64,000 nucleotides of DNA, taken from positions 2,046,001 through 2,110,000 of the forward strand of contig OY282456.1 of assembly GCA_958296225.1 (NCBI GenBank), read 5' to 3'. Below the pieces are notes generated by a model. It was not told the DNA's origin, did not search any database, and saw nothing but the letters and a program-made list of their open reading frames with translations. Below are positions 33,839 to 42,661 of this stretch, in pieces (position 1 is the stretch's first letter; every line of letters starts with the position of its first letter). A program made the translations under genes and the position numbers. This DNA comes from an uncultured Dehalococcoidia bacterium (GTDB lineage Bacteria; Chloroflexota; Dehalococcoidia; Lucifugimonadales; UBA3495).

Positions 33839-34213
33839 TTATTCGTTGGCCGGCGGCGGCTCAATGTCCGGGGGCAGGTCGAATACCGGACGGCCATCGG
33901 AGCGGTGGCTATGGGAGAGGACAGCCATCATCAGCTGGTAATGGTTGCGCTGCATTTGCAACTGCATTTCGTGCTGCCCTTTTACCAGCACGTCCACTAA
34001 CGCTTGCAGGTTGTCCACCTTCCCGTTCAGCGATGTTTCAATTGCTTCGGTCTTTTCGGCCACCGATTTTTGCGTCGCTTCCGAAGCTGATTCCACTCTG
34101 CCGAGGCGATTCAGAACGGTTCCCATACGGAACCAAAGAGCGCCAATCGCTCCAAACAGGAATAGCAGCAGAGCGCCATAGAAAATTGAGGGCAGTATGC
34201 CGGGTTCGGCCAT
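33839..34213 (-). CDS. Single-pass membrane coiled-coil protein
   Basis: A 124-residue protein with an N-terminal membrane helix (residues 9-29, IFYGALLLFLFGAIGALWF) and a coiled coil (SEATQKSVAEKTEAIETSL, QALVDVLVKGQHEMQLQMQ). The C-terminus, LSHSHRSDGRPVFDLPPD, matches the end of the repeat protein at 11257-12192 (ANHTHDTDGRTVFTVP), so they share an unnamed C-terminal motif. It sits alone between the crotonase and a CoA-transferase gene. Function is unknown. Confidence 0.65.
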   Translation of the reverse strand: MAEPGILPSIFYGALLLFLFGAIGALWFRMGTVLNRLGRVESASEATQKSVAEKTEAIETSLNGKVDNLQALVDVLVKGQHEMQLQMQRNHYQLMMAVLSHSHRSDGRPVFDLPPDIEPPPANE

Positions 34214-34264
34214 AATTTGAACGCTCCGGTAATAATTGGCGCCTGATTGCGCTGCCGTCTAATC

Positions 34265-35467
34265 CTACCAGACGACCTGCGCCGCTTGGAGGGCGCTCAG
34301 TTCCGCCGCGTCCAGACCCAGCAGGCCGCAAAAAACCTCGTGGTTGTGCTCGCCCAGGTCGGGCGTCCAACGCAGGGCGTCGGTGGGCGTTTTTGAGAAG
34401 CGCCAGGGTGGAGCGACTGCCCGCTGCGCGCCCTTGGTCGGATGGGTGGCCAGGGGGAAGGCCGCGCGGTCGGCCAGGTGGGCATCGGCCAGCAGCCGGT
34501 CGGCGGACAGGGACGGGAACGCGGTTACGCCGGCGGCCTGCAACAGGCCGGTTATCTCCCCGGCCGTGCGGGCGGCAGTCCATTGGGACAGCTGCGGTTC
34601 CAGCGCATCCTGATTTTGCCAGCGGAGGAAGGCATCGCCGTAGTCGTCGGCATCGGCCCAGGCCGGGTTGCCCATTGCCTTTTTGAGGGCGCGCCATTCG
34701 TCATCGCTGGCGACGGCGATGGTTACCCAGGCGTCGTTGCCCCGGCAGGGAAACACGCCGTGGGGGGCCATGGCGTCATCCCGGTTGCCCTGGCGCGGGG
34801 CGTCGCGGCCGTTCATCGCGGTGTCCAGCAGGGCGTGGCCCATGAAGGCGGTGGCGATGTCGCGGACGGCGACGTCGGCGCGCTGTCCGGTCTGGTGGCT
34901 GCGGTGGGCGCAAAGGGCGGCGACGGCGGAGAAGGCAGCCATCATGCCGCCGGTGTGGTCCATGGCGTGGCGCAGTTCAACGGGCGGGCCGTCGGGGTAG
35001 CCGGTAATCCAGCCGAGGCCGCCCAATGCCGCGAACATGGGCGCATAGCCGGCGTAGCGGGCCTCGGGGCCGGTCTGCCCGTTGGATGACAAGGACACCA
35101 TGATGATGTCGGGTTTGACTTCCCGCAGCTGGGGGTAGCCGAGGCCCAGACGGGCCATCACGCCGGGCCGGAAATTCTCCAGCAGCACATCGGAGATGCG
35201 AACCAGGTCGTAGGCCAGTTCCAGCGCGCGCGGCTCTTTGAGGTTGAGGGTTACGGAGCGCTTGCCGGCGTTGACCTGCTCGAACGACGACGGCGGCTTG
35301 CCGTACATAGCATGGGGGCGACGGGTGATGTCGAGGCGGGCCGCCGACTCCACCTTGATAACGTCGGCGCCCAGGGACGCCAGTATCATGCCGGCAAAGG
35401 GGCCGGCGGCGTGGACGGAGAAGTCGGCGACGCGGACGCCGGAAAGGGGGGCGAGGGAGTTGGGCAT
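34265..35467 (-). CDS. Class III (CaiB/BaiF) CoA-transferase
   Basis: A 400-residue family III CoA-transferase, which moves CoA between carboxylic acids via an enzyme-bound aspartyl thioester. GVRVADFSVHAAGPFAGMILASLGADVIKVE near the start, VLLENFRPGVMARLGLGY (residues ~85-105) and DHTGGMMAAFSAVAAL are the family blocks; the Asp of DHTGG is the expected catalytic residue. The ATG at 35467 replaces an upstream ATG at 35488 because family alignment starts there. The substrate cannot be named. Three relatives are in the window. Confidence 0.9.
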   Translation of the reverse strand: MPNSLAPLSGVRVADFSVHAAGPFAGMILASLGADVIKVESAARLDITRRPHAMYGKPPSSFEQVNAGKRSVTLNLKEPRALELAYDLVRISDVLLENFRPGVMARLGLGYPQLREVKPDIIMVSLSSNGQTGPEARYAGYAPMFAALGGLGWITGYPDGPPVELRHAMDHTGGMMAAFSAVAALCAHRSHQTGQRADVAVRDIATAFMGHALLDTAMNGRDAPRQGNRDDAMAPHGVFPCRGNDAWVTIAVASDDEWRALKKAMGNPAWADADDYGDAFLRWQNQDALEPQLSQWTAARTAGEITGLLQAAGVTAFPSLSADRLLADAHLADRAAFPLATHPTKGAQRAVAPPWRFSKTPTDALRWTPDLGEHNHEVFCGLLGLDAAELSALQAAQVVW

Positions 35468-35539
35468 AACAATCCTCCACCGGCGCAAAGTTGTTCAGAG
35501 TGCGTAACAACTGCGCCAGCCAACACCGCAGGGTGCAGG

Positions 35540-35995
35540 TCAATCTTGCGCAGCGTCGTTATCTTTGCTGTACAGATCTTTGCTGTACAGTTCCAGATAT
35601 TCGGACAGTATATCCGGCACCTGTTCGGGAGTAGCTACGGACAGCCTGGACAACACCAAGCGAAGCTCCGCTTGCGTCATCGCTCGTGCCTCCGCTCGTC
35701 CCTCTGCCCGTCCCTCTACCAGTGCCTCCGCTCGCGCCGCTTTGATCTCGGCCTGTAATTGCTCACGCTCGCGACGACGTTTCGCCAGTGCTACGAACAT
35801 TTCTACCCCCAGTTCCGTCAGGATTGCCAGCGACAGGGAGACGAAGGTCCCCCATTCCCATAATTCCATCACCGCTGGCGGCGTTTCGTTCCAACCCCAG
35901 CTGTGGTCTCTGGCCAGTAAAGTCAGCAAGTTAACCGGCCAGATGCCCAGGATGATAAACGGAATATGCTTTATTGCCGCCAATGGTATGTCCAT
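35540..35995 (-). CDS. Membrane protein with charged EGRAEGRAEAR tail
   Basis: A 151-residue protein with N-terminal hydrophobic segments (IPFIILGIWPVNLLTLLA and FVSLSLAILTELGVEMFVALA) followed by a charged helix with (A/V)EGR repeats, like the tails of the 25-28 kb family. Residues near the end contain an exact tandem DLYSKD duplication, which comes from a perfect 15-base repeat (35561-35575 and 35576-35590). The LSVATPEQVPDILSEYLELY motif resembles C-terminal sequences found after such repeats in Rpn/DUF4351-like proteins. Function is unknown. Confidence 0.6.
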   Translation of the reverse strand: MDIPLAAIKHIPFIILGIWPVNLLTLLARDHSWGWNETPPAVMELWEWGTFVSLSLAILTELGVEMFVALAKRRREREQLQAEIKAARAEALVEGRAEGRAEARAMTQAELRLVLSRLSVATPEQVPDILSEYLELYSKDLYSKDNDAAQD

Positions 35996-36041
35996 AATAA
36001 CCTACTGCCGGCAGCGGCAGGGCGGCTGCCGGCCCGGATCT

Positions 36042-36111
36042 GATTGCGAAACTCTGCCGTGCCCGCTGCCACTCTGAATGAATGACGGTAGCAGAGCGGG
36101 GTTTCGCAATC
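36042..36111. repeat. 70-bp imperfect inverted repeat
   Basis: GATTGCGAAAC (36042-36052) and GTTTCGCAATC (36101-36111) are perfect 11-bp inverted copies; inside them TCTGC/GCAGA and CTGCC.../...GGTAGCAG extend the pairing with small bulges. It lies between the SDR and charged-tail genes and would form a long hairpin; a MITE-like remnant or a terminator are both possible. Confidence 0.5.
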
Positions 36112-36136
36112 GTCTTGGCCAGTCCTGGTTTTGCCG

Positions 36137-36955
36137 CTAGTAGTACACCGCGCTGCCGGCGCCGCCGCCGGCGGCAATCAGTTCGCCGGTGATGGCCCAG
36201 GCTTTGTCGGAGGCCAGGAACGCCGTCAGGTAGCCAATCTCCGCGCCATCCACCATGCGGCAGATGTGGTTGCCGCGGGGCGAGCCGGGGGCGAAATCCT
36301 GCCGCTCGGCCTCCTCCGGCGAGACGCCCAGCTGCGCGGCGCGGGCGGCCAGCAGGCTAGGGGTGCGCTCGGTGCGCGTGGTGCCGGGATGGATGCAGTT
36401 GACGGTGATGCCGAACTGCCCCAGCTGCGTCGCCAGGGTCTTGGTGAGATGCACCATCGAGACGTTGCGCGCGCCGCCGCTGAGGTTGCCGGCGTTGCGG
36501 GCGTTGAGGCCGCTGATGTTGACGATGCGCCCGTAGCCCTGCTCTTTGAGCAGGGGAATGGCCGCCCGGCAGCAGCGCAGCGCGCCGACGAACTTGACGT
36601 CGAAATCGCTGATGAGGTCTTCGTCAACCAGCCCTTCAATGGGGCCGGTGGCCGAGGGGGAGCCGCCGGGCAGGGACGCGCTGTTGACCAGAATGTGCAG
36701 GCCGCCCAGGGCATCGGCGGCAGCGTTCATCACGCGGTCAACCTGCTCCCGGTTAGTAGCGTCGAAGGACATCGGGATGGCGCGGCGTCCGGTAGTCTCT
36801 ACAATCTCCGCGGCCGTCTTTTCCAGGTCGGACATAGTGCGCGACGCAACCACCACATCGGCGCCCTCGCGGGCCAGTTCCAGGGCGATGGCCTTGCCGA
36901 TGCCGCGGCTGGCGCCGCCCACGAATGCCAGTTTGCCTTCCAGTCCAAAATCCAT
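36137..36955 (-). CDS. Atypical short-chain dehydrogenase/reductase-like protein
   Basis: A 272-residue protein with a Rossmann fold: GGASRGIGKA (residues 14-23) is the nucleotide-binding motif and NSASLPGG the NAG-like block. In classical SDRs the catalytic pair YxxxK lies 12 and 8 residues before a conserved LTK; here GGARNVSMVHLTK has Gly and Asn at these positions, so the usual Tyr and Lys are missing. Similar SDR-like sequences with xRNV...LTK and HPGTTRTERTP occur in other bacteria. It either uses other residues or is not a dehydrogenase. GGAGG precedes the ATG at 36955. Confidence 0.82.
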   Translation of the reverse strand: MDFGLEGKLAFVGGASRGIGKAIALELAREGADVVVASRTMSDLEKTAAEIVETTGRRAIPMSFDATNREQVDRVMNAAADALGGLHILVNSASLPGGSPSATGPIEGLVDEDLISDFDVKFVGALRCCRAAIPLLKEQGYGRIVNISGLNARNAGNLSGGARNVSMVHLTKTLATQLGQFGITVNCIHPGTTRTERTPSLLAARAAQLGVSPEEAERQDFAPGSPRGNHICRMVDGAEIGYLTAFLASDKAWAITGELIAAGGGAGSAVYY

Positions 36956-37072
36956 AACGATAGCCTCCGTTATCCGCATACGCTGGGGCAGCGGGTTCGT
37001 TTGTGATAGCGGCATTATACATCCGCCACCGGCGGAGCGCGGGCGACCAGGGGGCCGGGATACAACGGCCGG

Positions 37073-39973
37073 TTATTGCCTGTTCCGGGCAGATGGCAAC
37101 TTGGGCGGTTTCGTGCCATGAATCGAAGGCTCGGCGGCCAGCAAGGTACGCAGCCGGGCTACCGCCGCTCGCGCCGCGTCGCCCAAGCCTAGCATATCCC
37201 CAATTACCCGCTCGTCCAGGGCGATGCGGGCCGGGTCAACGGCGCAGTGATGGAAAGGCTGAAACTGGCGGTTGCGGAAATCCTGCCAGATGCCTGGCGC
37301 CGCATCCAGCTGCCACGCCGCCAGCCCCCGCACATCCAGCGTCGCCATCGTTTCCAACATCCCCTTGTTGCCGATTCCCCGGCCGTACTGCGCCCGGTTG
37401 GAATGGTTGGCGTGCAGCAGCATCCCCAGCGTAGAGTTACACCATAACGACAGAGCGATTTCCCGTGCGTGTCTAACTGATGAGTCATCGTCCAGAACTT
37501 GCATTGTGTACCAAGAATTTACACCCAACACGCGGAAATTGGTCACTGTTGCTATTATCCGCTGCGAGTTATATCTAACATTACGGGTTAGATGCAGCAT
37601 ACCTGCCCGTTCCCAAAGCGGCCGGTGGTCACGGCCCGGACGGGGCAGCAGCCAGGCGTTGGGGTCGGCAGTTATGCCTTGATGCACCGATGCCGACTGT
37701 TGCCAGATTGCCGGGTACTGTGCTTGTTCGTTCAATCCACGATGGGAGTCAAAGACGCCGTTGGGGCCGTGTATTGCCCGGTCCTCCGGGCCGACATTGC
37801 AGACCTTGCTCAATGGCGCAACCGGAATCTGCCCAACTATCCGGCTGCCGTCCGCAGTCCACATTGCGCCGCGTTCTATTGCCGCCGCAAACTGTCCGGT
37901 GAGCGCATACTTCCAGCGCGCCGCCGCCCAGGGCGCCGCTCCTACCGGGCCGTCCACGATTTCGCCCCACTGTTCGCCGCCGATGAACAGCGGCGTCCCG
38001 CCCACCGGCGGCCCATCGGAGCGCAAGGACGGAGCAACCGCCGCCGCATTGACCGCCTGCACTACCGCCAGCGCGTCGGTATCCCGGCGCAGGCCGCGCC
38101 AAAGGTTGACGAACCGCCCCCGCCCGGACGGGGTTTCGCCGTCATTCAGCTTGCGGGCCACCAGCAGCGTCTCCGCAATATCGGTGTCATAGGACATTGA
38201 GCGCAAGTCGCTGTCCTGCGATGACACCACAAACTCAATGTCATAGCGCGCTGCCAGCATCGCCCGCAGCTCCCGCCAGGACTCGCCGGACAGCGCCGTA
38301 ACCGGCAGCACCAGCGCAATCCGCCCGCCGGGGTTGGCCATCCGGTCGGCCAGCACGGTGAAGGACGAGGCGTGTCCGGCAATCTGGTTGGCCGGAGTGC
38401 TTCGCAGCAATGCGGCAGTGCGCTTTTTGATGGGGGCAAGGGCAGTGGCGTCATCGCTGCCGGGCAAGGCGAATACGCGGGCGATGGCGTCCTCTTTGCC
38501 GCCGTCCGCGCCGCGCCTGGTGTAGGGCGGGTTGCTGATAACCAGGTCGGCGCGGGGACGCTGTACTACGCTGCCGGCGCTGTTCATAGCGCCAATTTGT
38601 TCTTGTGTCGCCGAAAAGAAAGACTGGATTTCCGGCGCCGCCAGCCATTCCAGCGAACCCAGCCGCACATCCGGCGCCGCATTGCCGCTCTGCGCTATGC
38701 TGTCCGGCGACTGCGTACCATAGTAGAGAGTATGCAGCTGCATTTGCTCAAAATGCACCGACGGCGACATTGCCGCCAGCGTGGCCGCCGTGAGGTGAAT
38801 CGCCGCCTGCACCACGTCGGCCCCAATGATAACCTGCTCCACCAGCGCCTGATGCAGCGCCGGGTCGTCGGCTGCCGCCCCGCTGCTGGCGCAGTTCTGC
38901 AGTATTTGGCGATACGCCGCCATCAGCAGCGTTCCGGTGCCGCAGGCCGGGTCCACCAGCCGGAATTGGGACAGGGCGTCAACCCGGTTCCATGCCACGC
39001 CGGGCCAGCGTTCCGGCGCCAGGGCCAGGCCGGCCAGCAGTGTTGAGGATGGGATGCTGGTGTAGAACGCGGCCAGCAGTTTGCGCTCGGCAATCAGCCC
39101 GTTGAAAATGCGGCCGGCGAGGTCGTGGCGGCCCACGGCGCGCATCGCCAGCAGGTCGGCGGCGGTTTGGGCGCAAGCCGACAGCACGCCGTCCGCCTCA
39201 ACATCGGAAAGTTCCTCAACTACCCGTTTCGCCATGCTGAATATGGGGTAGTAGTCAACGGACAGGATAGCTTCCCACATTTGCAGCAGCCGGATGCGGG
39301 AGAAAACGCCGCTGCGCCGCGCCGCGCTGACGGGCTGGTACAGAGCATCAGCGCTGGCCAGTCGTTCCTGAAACACCATCGCGTTGATAATGACCAGCGC
39401 CGCCATATTGGCCGACTCGTCGCTGGCGTCCGCGCCGAAAACCCGGGCGACGCGGGCCAGCGTCCCCGGCGACTGGTACAGCCGGGAGCCGGCCCGGCGC
39501 GCCCCGTGGTCCAGAACGGATACGGCGGCTTCCAGGTTGCCGGCCGGCGGCGTCGCGCGCGCCACTGCCGCGCCGAGCTCGGCAACCGTGCCGGCCAGTT
39601 TCGGCCCGACCGAGCCGTCATCGCGCCATTCCTGCCATTGCAGCGCCGCCGCCGCCAAGCGCGCGTAAAGGTGCGGCTGCGGCGTTGCCCTGATACTTTC
39701 CGGTACCACTACGGCAAAGGCGCTCTGTACGCTGCGCCCGTCGATTTCCATACCAAGCCGGGAGAGGGCATCGGCATCGACCGTAGGCGCCGGCGCAATC
39801 TCAACCTCCAGCACCGCCGGCCCATCGGCCAGACGCGCCAGAATATCGGGACGCCGGCCGGCGTGCAGCGTTTCGGCAACGGCGTCCAGCCCGACCCGCT
39901 CCCGGAGCAGCCGCGCCAGAACGTCGTTGATGATGCTTTCGTGGCTGCGGTCGTTGTTGAGCGATACGGTCAC
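37073..39973 (-). CDS. Large nuclease-methyltransferase (type IIG-like, gamma-class N6-adenine)
   Basis: A 966-residue protein with the layout of a combined restriction-modification enzyme. Residues 42-58 read PDILARLADGPAVLEVE, a PD-(x)-ExE nuclease-like core; DPACGTGTLL (motif I, near 340) and NPPYTRRG (motif IV, near 480) mark a gamma-class N6-adenine methyltransferase. The C-terminal 400 residues presumably hold target recognition. The last block (AEPSIHGTK) is shared with its paralogue at 45936-48869. No separate specificity or endonuclease gene is adjacent. The nuclease role is inference from the motif. Confidence 0.8.
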   Translation of the reverse strand: MTVSLNNDRSHESIINDVLARLLRERVGLDAVAETLHAGRRPDILARLADGPAVLEVEIAPAPTVDADALSRLGMEIDGRSVQSAFAVVVPESIRATPQPHLYARLAAAALQWQEWRDDGSVGPKLAGTVAELGAAVARATPPAGNLEAAVSVLDHGARRAGSRLYQSPGTLARVARVFGADASDESANMAALVIINAMVFQERLASADALYQPVSAARRSGVFSRIRLLQMWEAILSVDYYPIFSMAKRVVEELSDVEADGVLSACAQTAADLLAMRAVGRHDLAGRIFNGLIAERKLLAAFYTSIPSSTLLAGLALAPERWPGVAWNRVDALSQFRLVDPACGTGTLLMAAYRQILQNCASSGAAADDPALHQALVEQVIIGADVVQAAIHLTAATLAAMSPSVHFEQMQLHTLYYGTQSPDSIAQSGNAAPDVRLGSLEWLAAPEIQSFFSATQEQIGAMNSAGSVVQRPRADLVISNPPYTRRGADGGKEDAIARVFALPGSDDATALAPIKKRTAALLRSTPANQIAGHASSFTVLADRMANPGGRIALVLPVTALSGESWRELRAMLAARYDIEFVVSSQDSDLRSMSYDTDIAETLLVARKLNDGETPSGRGRFVNLWRGLRRDTDALAVVQAVNAAAVAPSLRSDGPPVGGTPLFIGGEQWGEIVDGPVGAAPWAAARWKYALTGQFAAAIERGAMWTADGSRIVGQIPVAPLSKVCNVGPEDRAIHGPNGVFDSHRGLNEQAQYPAIWQQSASVHQGITADPNAWLLPRPGRDHRPLWERAGMLHLTRNVRYNSQRIIATVTNFRVLGVNSWYTMQVLDDDSSVRHAREIALSLWCNSTLGMLLHANHSNRAQYGRGIGNKGMLETMATLDVRGLAAWQLDAAPGIWQDFRNRQFQPFHHCAVDPARIALDERVIGDMLGLGDAARAAVARLRTLLAAEPSIHGTKPPKLPSARNRQ

Positions 39974-39975
39974 AG

Positions 39976-41208
39976 CTAAATAACCCCTGCCCGCGCCAGC
40001 GCCGCCAGCTCTGCCGCCGGCAAATCCAGCAGCCCGCCGTACACCGCGGCGTTATGCTCGCCCAGCAGCGGCGCCCGGCCGGTTGTGGTTGGCGTAGCGT
40101 CCAGGCTAAAGGGGGCGCCGGCGTATTCCAGCGGGCCGGTTTCGGGATGGTCAATCTCCGCATAGAAGCCACGCTCGCGCTGTTGGGGGCTGTGGAACAC
40201 CTCGGCGGGGGTGTAGTAGGGGGCGATGGGGACGCCGTGGGCCTGGCCTTCGGCGTAGAGCCATTCGCGAGTGTGCTGGGCGAACCACTCCCGCATCCGG
40301 CGGTTGAGCTCCGGGCCGTGGGTGGCCGGGTCGCTGAACATCTCGGCGGATGCCCAGTCCGGGTTGCCCATCAAGGCCAGCAGGCCCTCAAACTGGCGCG
40401 GCTCCAGCGTCAGCAGCTCCACATAGCCGTCGGACGCCGGCAGGACGCCGCCGACGCGGAAGTAGCGGGAGAAACGGGTTTCGGTGATGCCCTCGGATTC
40501 GTGGCGCTGGATGGGCATATAGCCCACCGACAGTTGGGCCTCCTGCGCCGAGGCGTCCACCAGCTGACCCCGCCGGCGGCCGCCGGCGCCGAGGCGGTGA
40601 TACACGGCGGCCACCGCGCCCACGGCAGCGGCGAGGCTGGCCTGGTAGTCGCCCATATTGCCGCCGGCGACGATGGGCGGACGGTCGGGGAAAGTATCCA
40701 GCGCCAGGCCGTTGGGCAGCAGCCAGCCCTCGCCCCCGGCGTGAAAGGCGGCCAGATGTCCGGCGCGGTAGTCGGCGTAAGGGCCGCTGGAACCGAAGGG
40801 GGTTACGGCGGTTACGATGACGTCGGGATTGGCCGACAGCAGGGAACCGGCGTCCAGCCCGACGGCGGCGGCGTTGGCGGGGGTGTAGTCATGCACCACC
40901 AGATCGACGCTGGCAACCAGCCGGTGGAGTAGGTCCCGGCCGGCGGGGTCATGCGGATTGAGGGTTACGCTCTGCTTGCCGGTATTCAGGTAGAGATACA
41001 GGCCGCTGCGCTCCGGGTGGGGGATGTCGTCGGGGAAAGGGCCGCGGCGGCGGGCCGGGTCGCCGCCGGCCGGCGGTTCGGCCTTGATGACCTGCGCGCC
41101 CAGGGAGGCCAGGAGCTTGCCGCAGTAGGGGCCGGGGATTAGGGAGGCTAGCTCCAACACGCGGAGGTTGAGGAGGGCGGTGGGGGGCGGTGTGTTGGTG
41201 GTGGTCAT
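39976..41208 (-). CDS. Class III (CaiB/BaiF) CoA-transferase
   Basis: A 410-residue family III CoA-transferase. The blocks LRVLELASLIPGPYCGKLLA + SLGAQVIKAEPP, LVVHDYTPANAAAVGLD, GSSGPYADYRAGHLA and GGNMGDYQASLAAAVGAV are present; the Asp of GDYQ is the likely catalytic residue. The ATG at 41208 (MTTTNTPPP) is used because the longer frame lacks family residues. It lies directly upstream of the large methyltransferase gene (3 bases apart), so the two are co-transcribed. Confidence 0.9.
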   Translation of the reverse strand: MTTTNTPPPTALLNLRVLELASLIPGPYCGKLLASLGAQVIKAEPPAGGDPARRRGPFPDDIPHPERSGLYLYLNTGKQSVTLNPHDPAGRDLLHRLVASVDLVVHDYTPANAAAVGLDAGSLLSANPDVIVTAVTPFGSSGPYADYRAGHLAAFHAGGEGWLLPNGLALDTFPDRPPIVAGGNMGDYQASLAAAVGAVAAVYHRLGAGGRRRGQLVDASAQEAQLSVGYMPIQRHESEGITETRFSRYFRVGGVLPASDGYVELLTLEPRQFEGLLALMGNPDWASAEMFSDPATHGPELNRRMREWFAQHTREWLYAEGQAHGVPIAPYYTPAEVFHSPQQRERGFYAEIDHPETGPLEYAGAPFSLDATPTTTGRAPLLGEHNAAVYGGLLDLPAAELAALARAGVI

Positions 41209-41300
41209 AATTCGTATGCAGCTGATACCGGAATGGAGTCGCACATCTTACTGTCATCAAAATCCCGTAGCACGTTCATCGTATTTCCTCCAACACGCGG

Positions 41301-41666
41301 TTACAGCAGGAACGGCGGCCCAATCTCCCCCTCTGGCCGCGGCTCAATGCGCTCGTTCACCAGGTCAACCTTGAACCCCAAATCTTGCAGCAGGTTGTAG
41401 CCCACCAGCGGCATGGCGGCGGGAACCGCGCCGTTGACGAACCCCGTCCCTTCCAGCATCCCTACGGCGATGTAAATGGGCGTGTCCTTGATTGTCCCGT
41501 CGGCGGTCATTAGCCGGGCGCTGGCGTTGGGCACGGTGTCCAGCCCCAGCGCATTGATGTCGGCCTGCGGGATGCCAACCCAGGTGGCGCCGGTATCAAC
41601 CAGGAAATTGTACTCGCGGGTTTCGGTTTTGCCGGTGATGCTGCCTTTGGCGTAGGTAACGCCCAT
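41301..41666 (-). CDS. Clan AA aspartic protease, second subfamily
   Basis: A 121-residue retropepsin-like protease with the catalytic FLVDTGATWVGIP (residues 21-33), LMTADG and VGYNLLQDLGFKVDL (Leu-Gly segment). It differs from the protease at 32571, so it came from another lineage. AGGAG is upstream of the ATG at 41666, and the gene follows a DUF2283 gene by 15 bases. A truncated copy of it stands in front of the same DUF2283 gene at 42130-42247, showing that the protease/DUF2283 pair has been duplicated. Confidence 0.8.
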   Translation of the reverse strand: MGVTYAKGSITGKTETREYNFLVDTGATWVGIPQADINALGLDTVPNASARLMTADGTIKDTPIYIAVGMLEGTGFVNGAVPAAMPLVGYNLLQDLGFKVDLVNERIEPRPEGEIGPPFLL

Positions 41667-41681
41667 AATGCTGGCTCCTTT

Positions 41682-42107
41682 CTAGCGCGTTAGCGGCATC
41701 GTACCATCAATCGCCATCTCAAAGCGGCTGATGTCGGCCGGGCGGTTGCCGGGATAGGTCGGAAACCGGGGCGGCCTGGTGTCAAGTTCCATCCCGATAA
41801 CCGCCACCGGCGGCACGGTTAGCCAGTTTGAGTCGGGCTGAACCAGGCAGTTGAATTCCGGCGCGGCCGGCCAGCCGCTGATTGTGCCGGGTGCAACAGG
41901 AACGTTCAGCCGGAACGGGTCAGCGCTCAAAATGTGCCTGGAAAGAAACAGAATCTCGATGCTTTCCACCACATCGGTCTGCGGATGTAACCTTGCGACT
42001 ACCGAATCGTAAATCTCATCGGAGTCCTGACCCAGGTAGGGCGGACGTATCGCAATGCTGAGAATATCGCCAATTCTGTCGTACTTAAATGTTAAATTCG
42101 TTTCCAT
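41682..42107 (-). CDS. DUF2283-like protein
   Basis: A 141-residue protein. The N-terminal 60 residues (FKYDRIGDILSIAIRPPYLG, then SVVARLHPQTDVVESIEILF) resemble the DUF2283 family, small proteins often paired with toxin genes. It is homologous to the 42290 gene (YLGQDSDEIYDSVVARL versus YLGQDSDDIEDFVIARL). Its C-terminal half adds a PP-rich region unknown in classical DUF2283 proteins. The protease gene follows. Confidence 0.65.
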   Translation of the reverse strand: METNLTFKYDRIGDILSIAIRPPYLGQDSDEIYDSVVARLHPQTDVVESIEILFLSRHILSADPFRLNVPVAPGTISGWPAAPEFNCLVQPDSNWLTVPPVAVIGMELDTRPPRFPTYPGNRPADISRFEMAIDGTMPLTR

Positions 42108-42129
42108 TCCGTTTCTCCCCTCGCCGGCC

Positions 42130-42247
42130 GGAGAGCGACGTCGGCCGGCCGGATGCCAACTCAGATGGCGCCGGTGTCGATTAGAAAATCGTACTCACGG
42201 GTTTCGGTTTTGCCGGTGATGCGGCCTTTGGCGTAGGTGATGCCCAT
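42130..42247 (-). pseudogene. Aspartic protease remnant
   Basis: Twenty-eight codons (MGITYAKGRITGKTETREYD, then FLIDTGAI) match the start of the 41301-41666 protease up to the catalytic motif, then a TGA replaces the TGG of ...DTGATW. The homology continues in the same frame for about ten codons (VGIRPADVAL versus VGIPQADINAL) and ends at the neighbouring gene's leader. It is the decayed second copy of the protease/DUF2283 unit. Confidence 0.65.
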
Positions 42248-42289
42248 GATGCTAAATCCTTTGATTCGGGAGTCAGCCCCTTATCCTCA

Positions 42290-42661
42290 TCAGACGCTTG
42301 GCGTCACTGCCGCTGGCTCTGCCGATGCGCCGGGGATGTATAGCTCTACGATTTCGGCGTCCAGCGGCACCGTCAGCCAGGGCGAGGCGGACTGCGCCAG
42401 ACAGTCGAATTCCGCCGCTGCCGGGTGCCCGTTGATGGCGCCTTTGGCAACGGGGATGTTCAAACGGAGCGGCTTGCGACTTATGATGCGGGTGGAGTAA
42501 AACAGTATCTCCATGCTTTCCACCTCATCATTATTGGGGTTAAGCCTGGCGATAACGAAGTCCTCAATATCGTCGGAGTCCTGGCCCAGATAGGGACGGC
42601 ACTTCTCGATATAGAGAATATCGCCAACAACATCGTGCTCGAATCTCAATGTCGCCGCCAT
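42290..42661 (-). CDS. DUF2283-like protein, partner of a small nuclease-like gene
   Basis: A 123-residue paralogue of the 41682 gene (residues 20-45 YRPYLGQDSDDIEDFVIARL-type). The gene upstream overlaps its start by 16 bases, as toxin-antitoxin pairs often do. If the upstream product is a toxin, this would be the antitoxin. The C-terminus (IVELYIPGASAEPAAV) differs from the paralogue. Expression is probably coupled with both neighbours. Confidence 0.65.
   Translation of the reverse strand: MAATLRFEHDVVGDILYIEKCRPYLGQDSDDIEDFVIARLNPNNDEVESMEILFYSTRIISRKPLRLNIPVAKGAINGHPAAAEFDCLAQSASPWLTVPLDAEIVELYIPGASAEPAAVTPSV

Noticed and set aside
31125..42163. TGA as a recoded sense codon (in-frame TGA at 31125 and at 42161)
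   Set aside because: Many genes here use TGA as a true stop with overlapping ATGA starts (for example glcE/glcF, pth/peptidase), and one further interruption is TAG. Simple nonsense mutations in decaying genes explain the data better.
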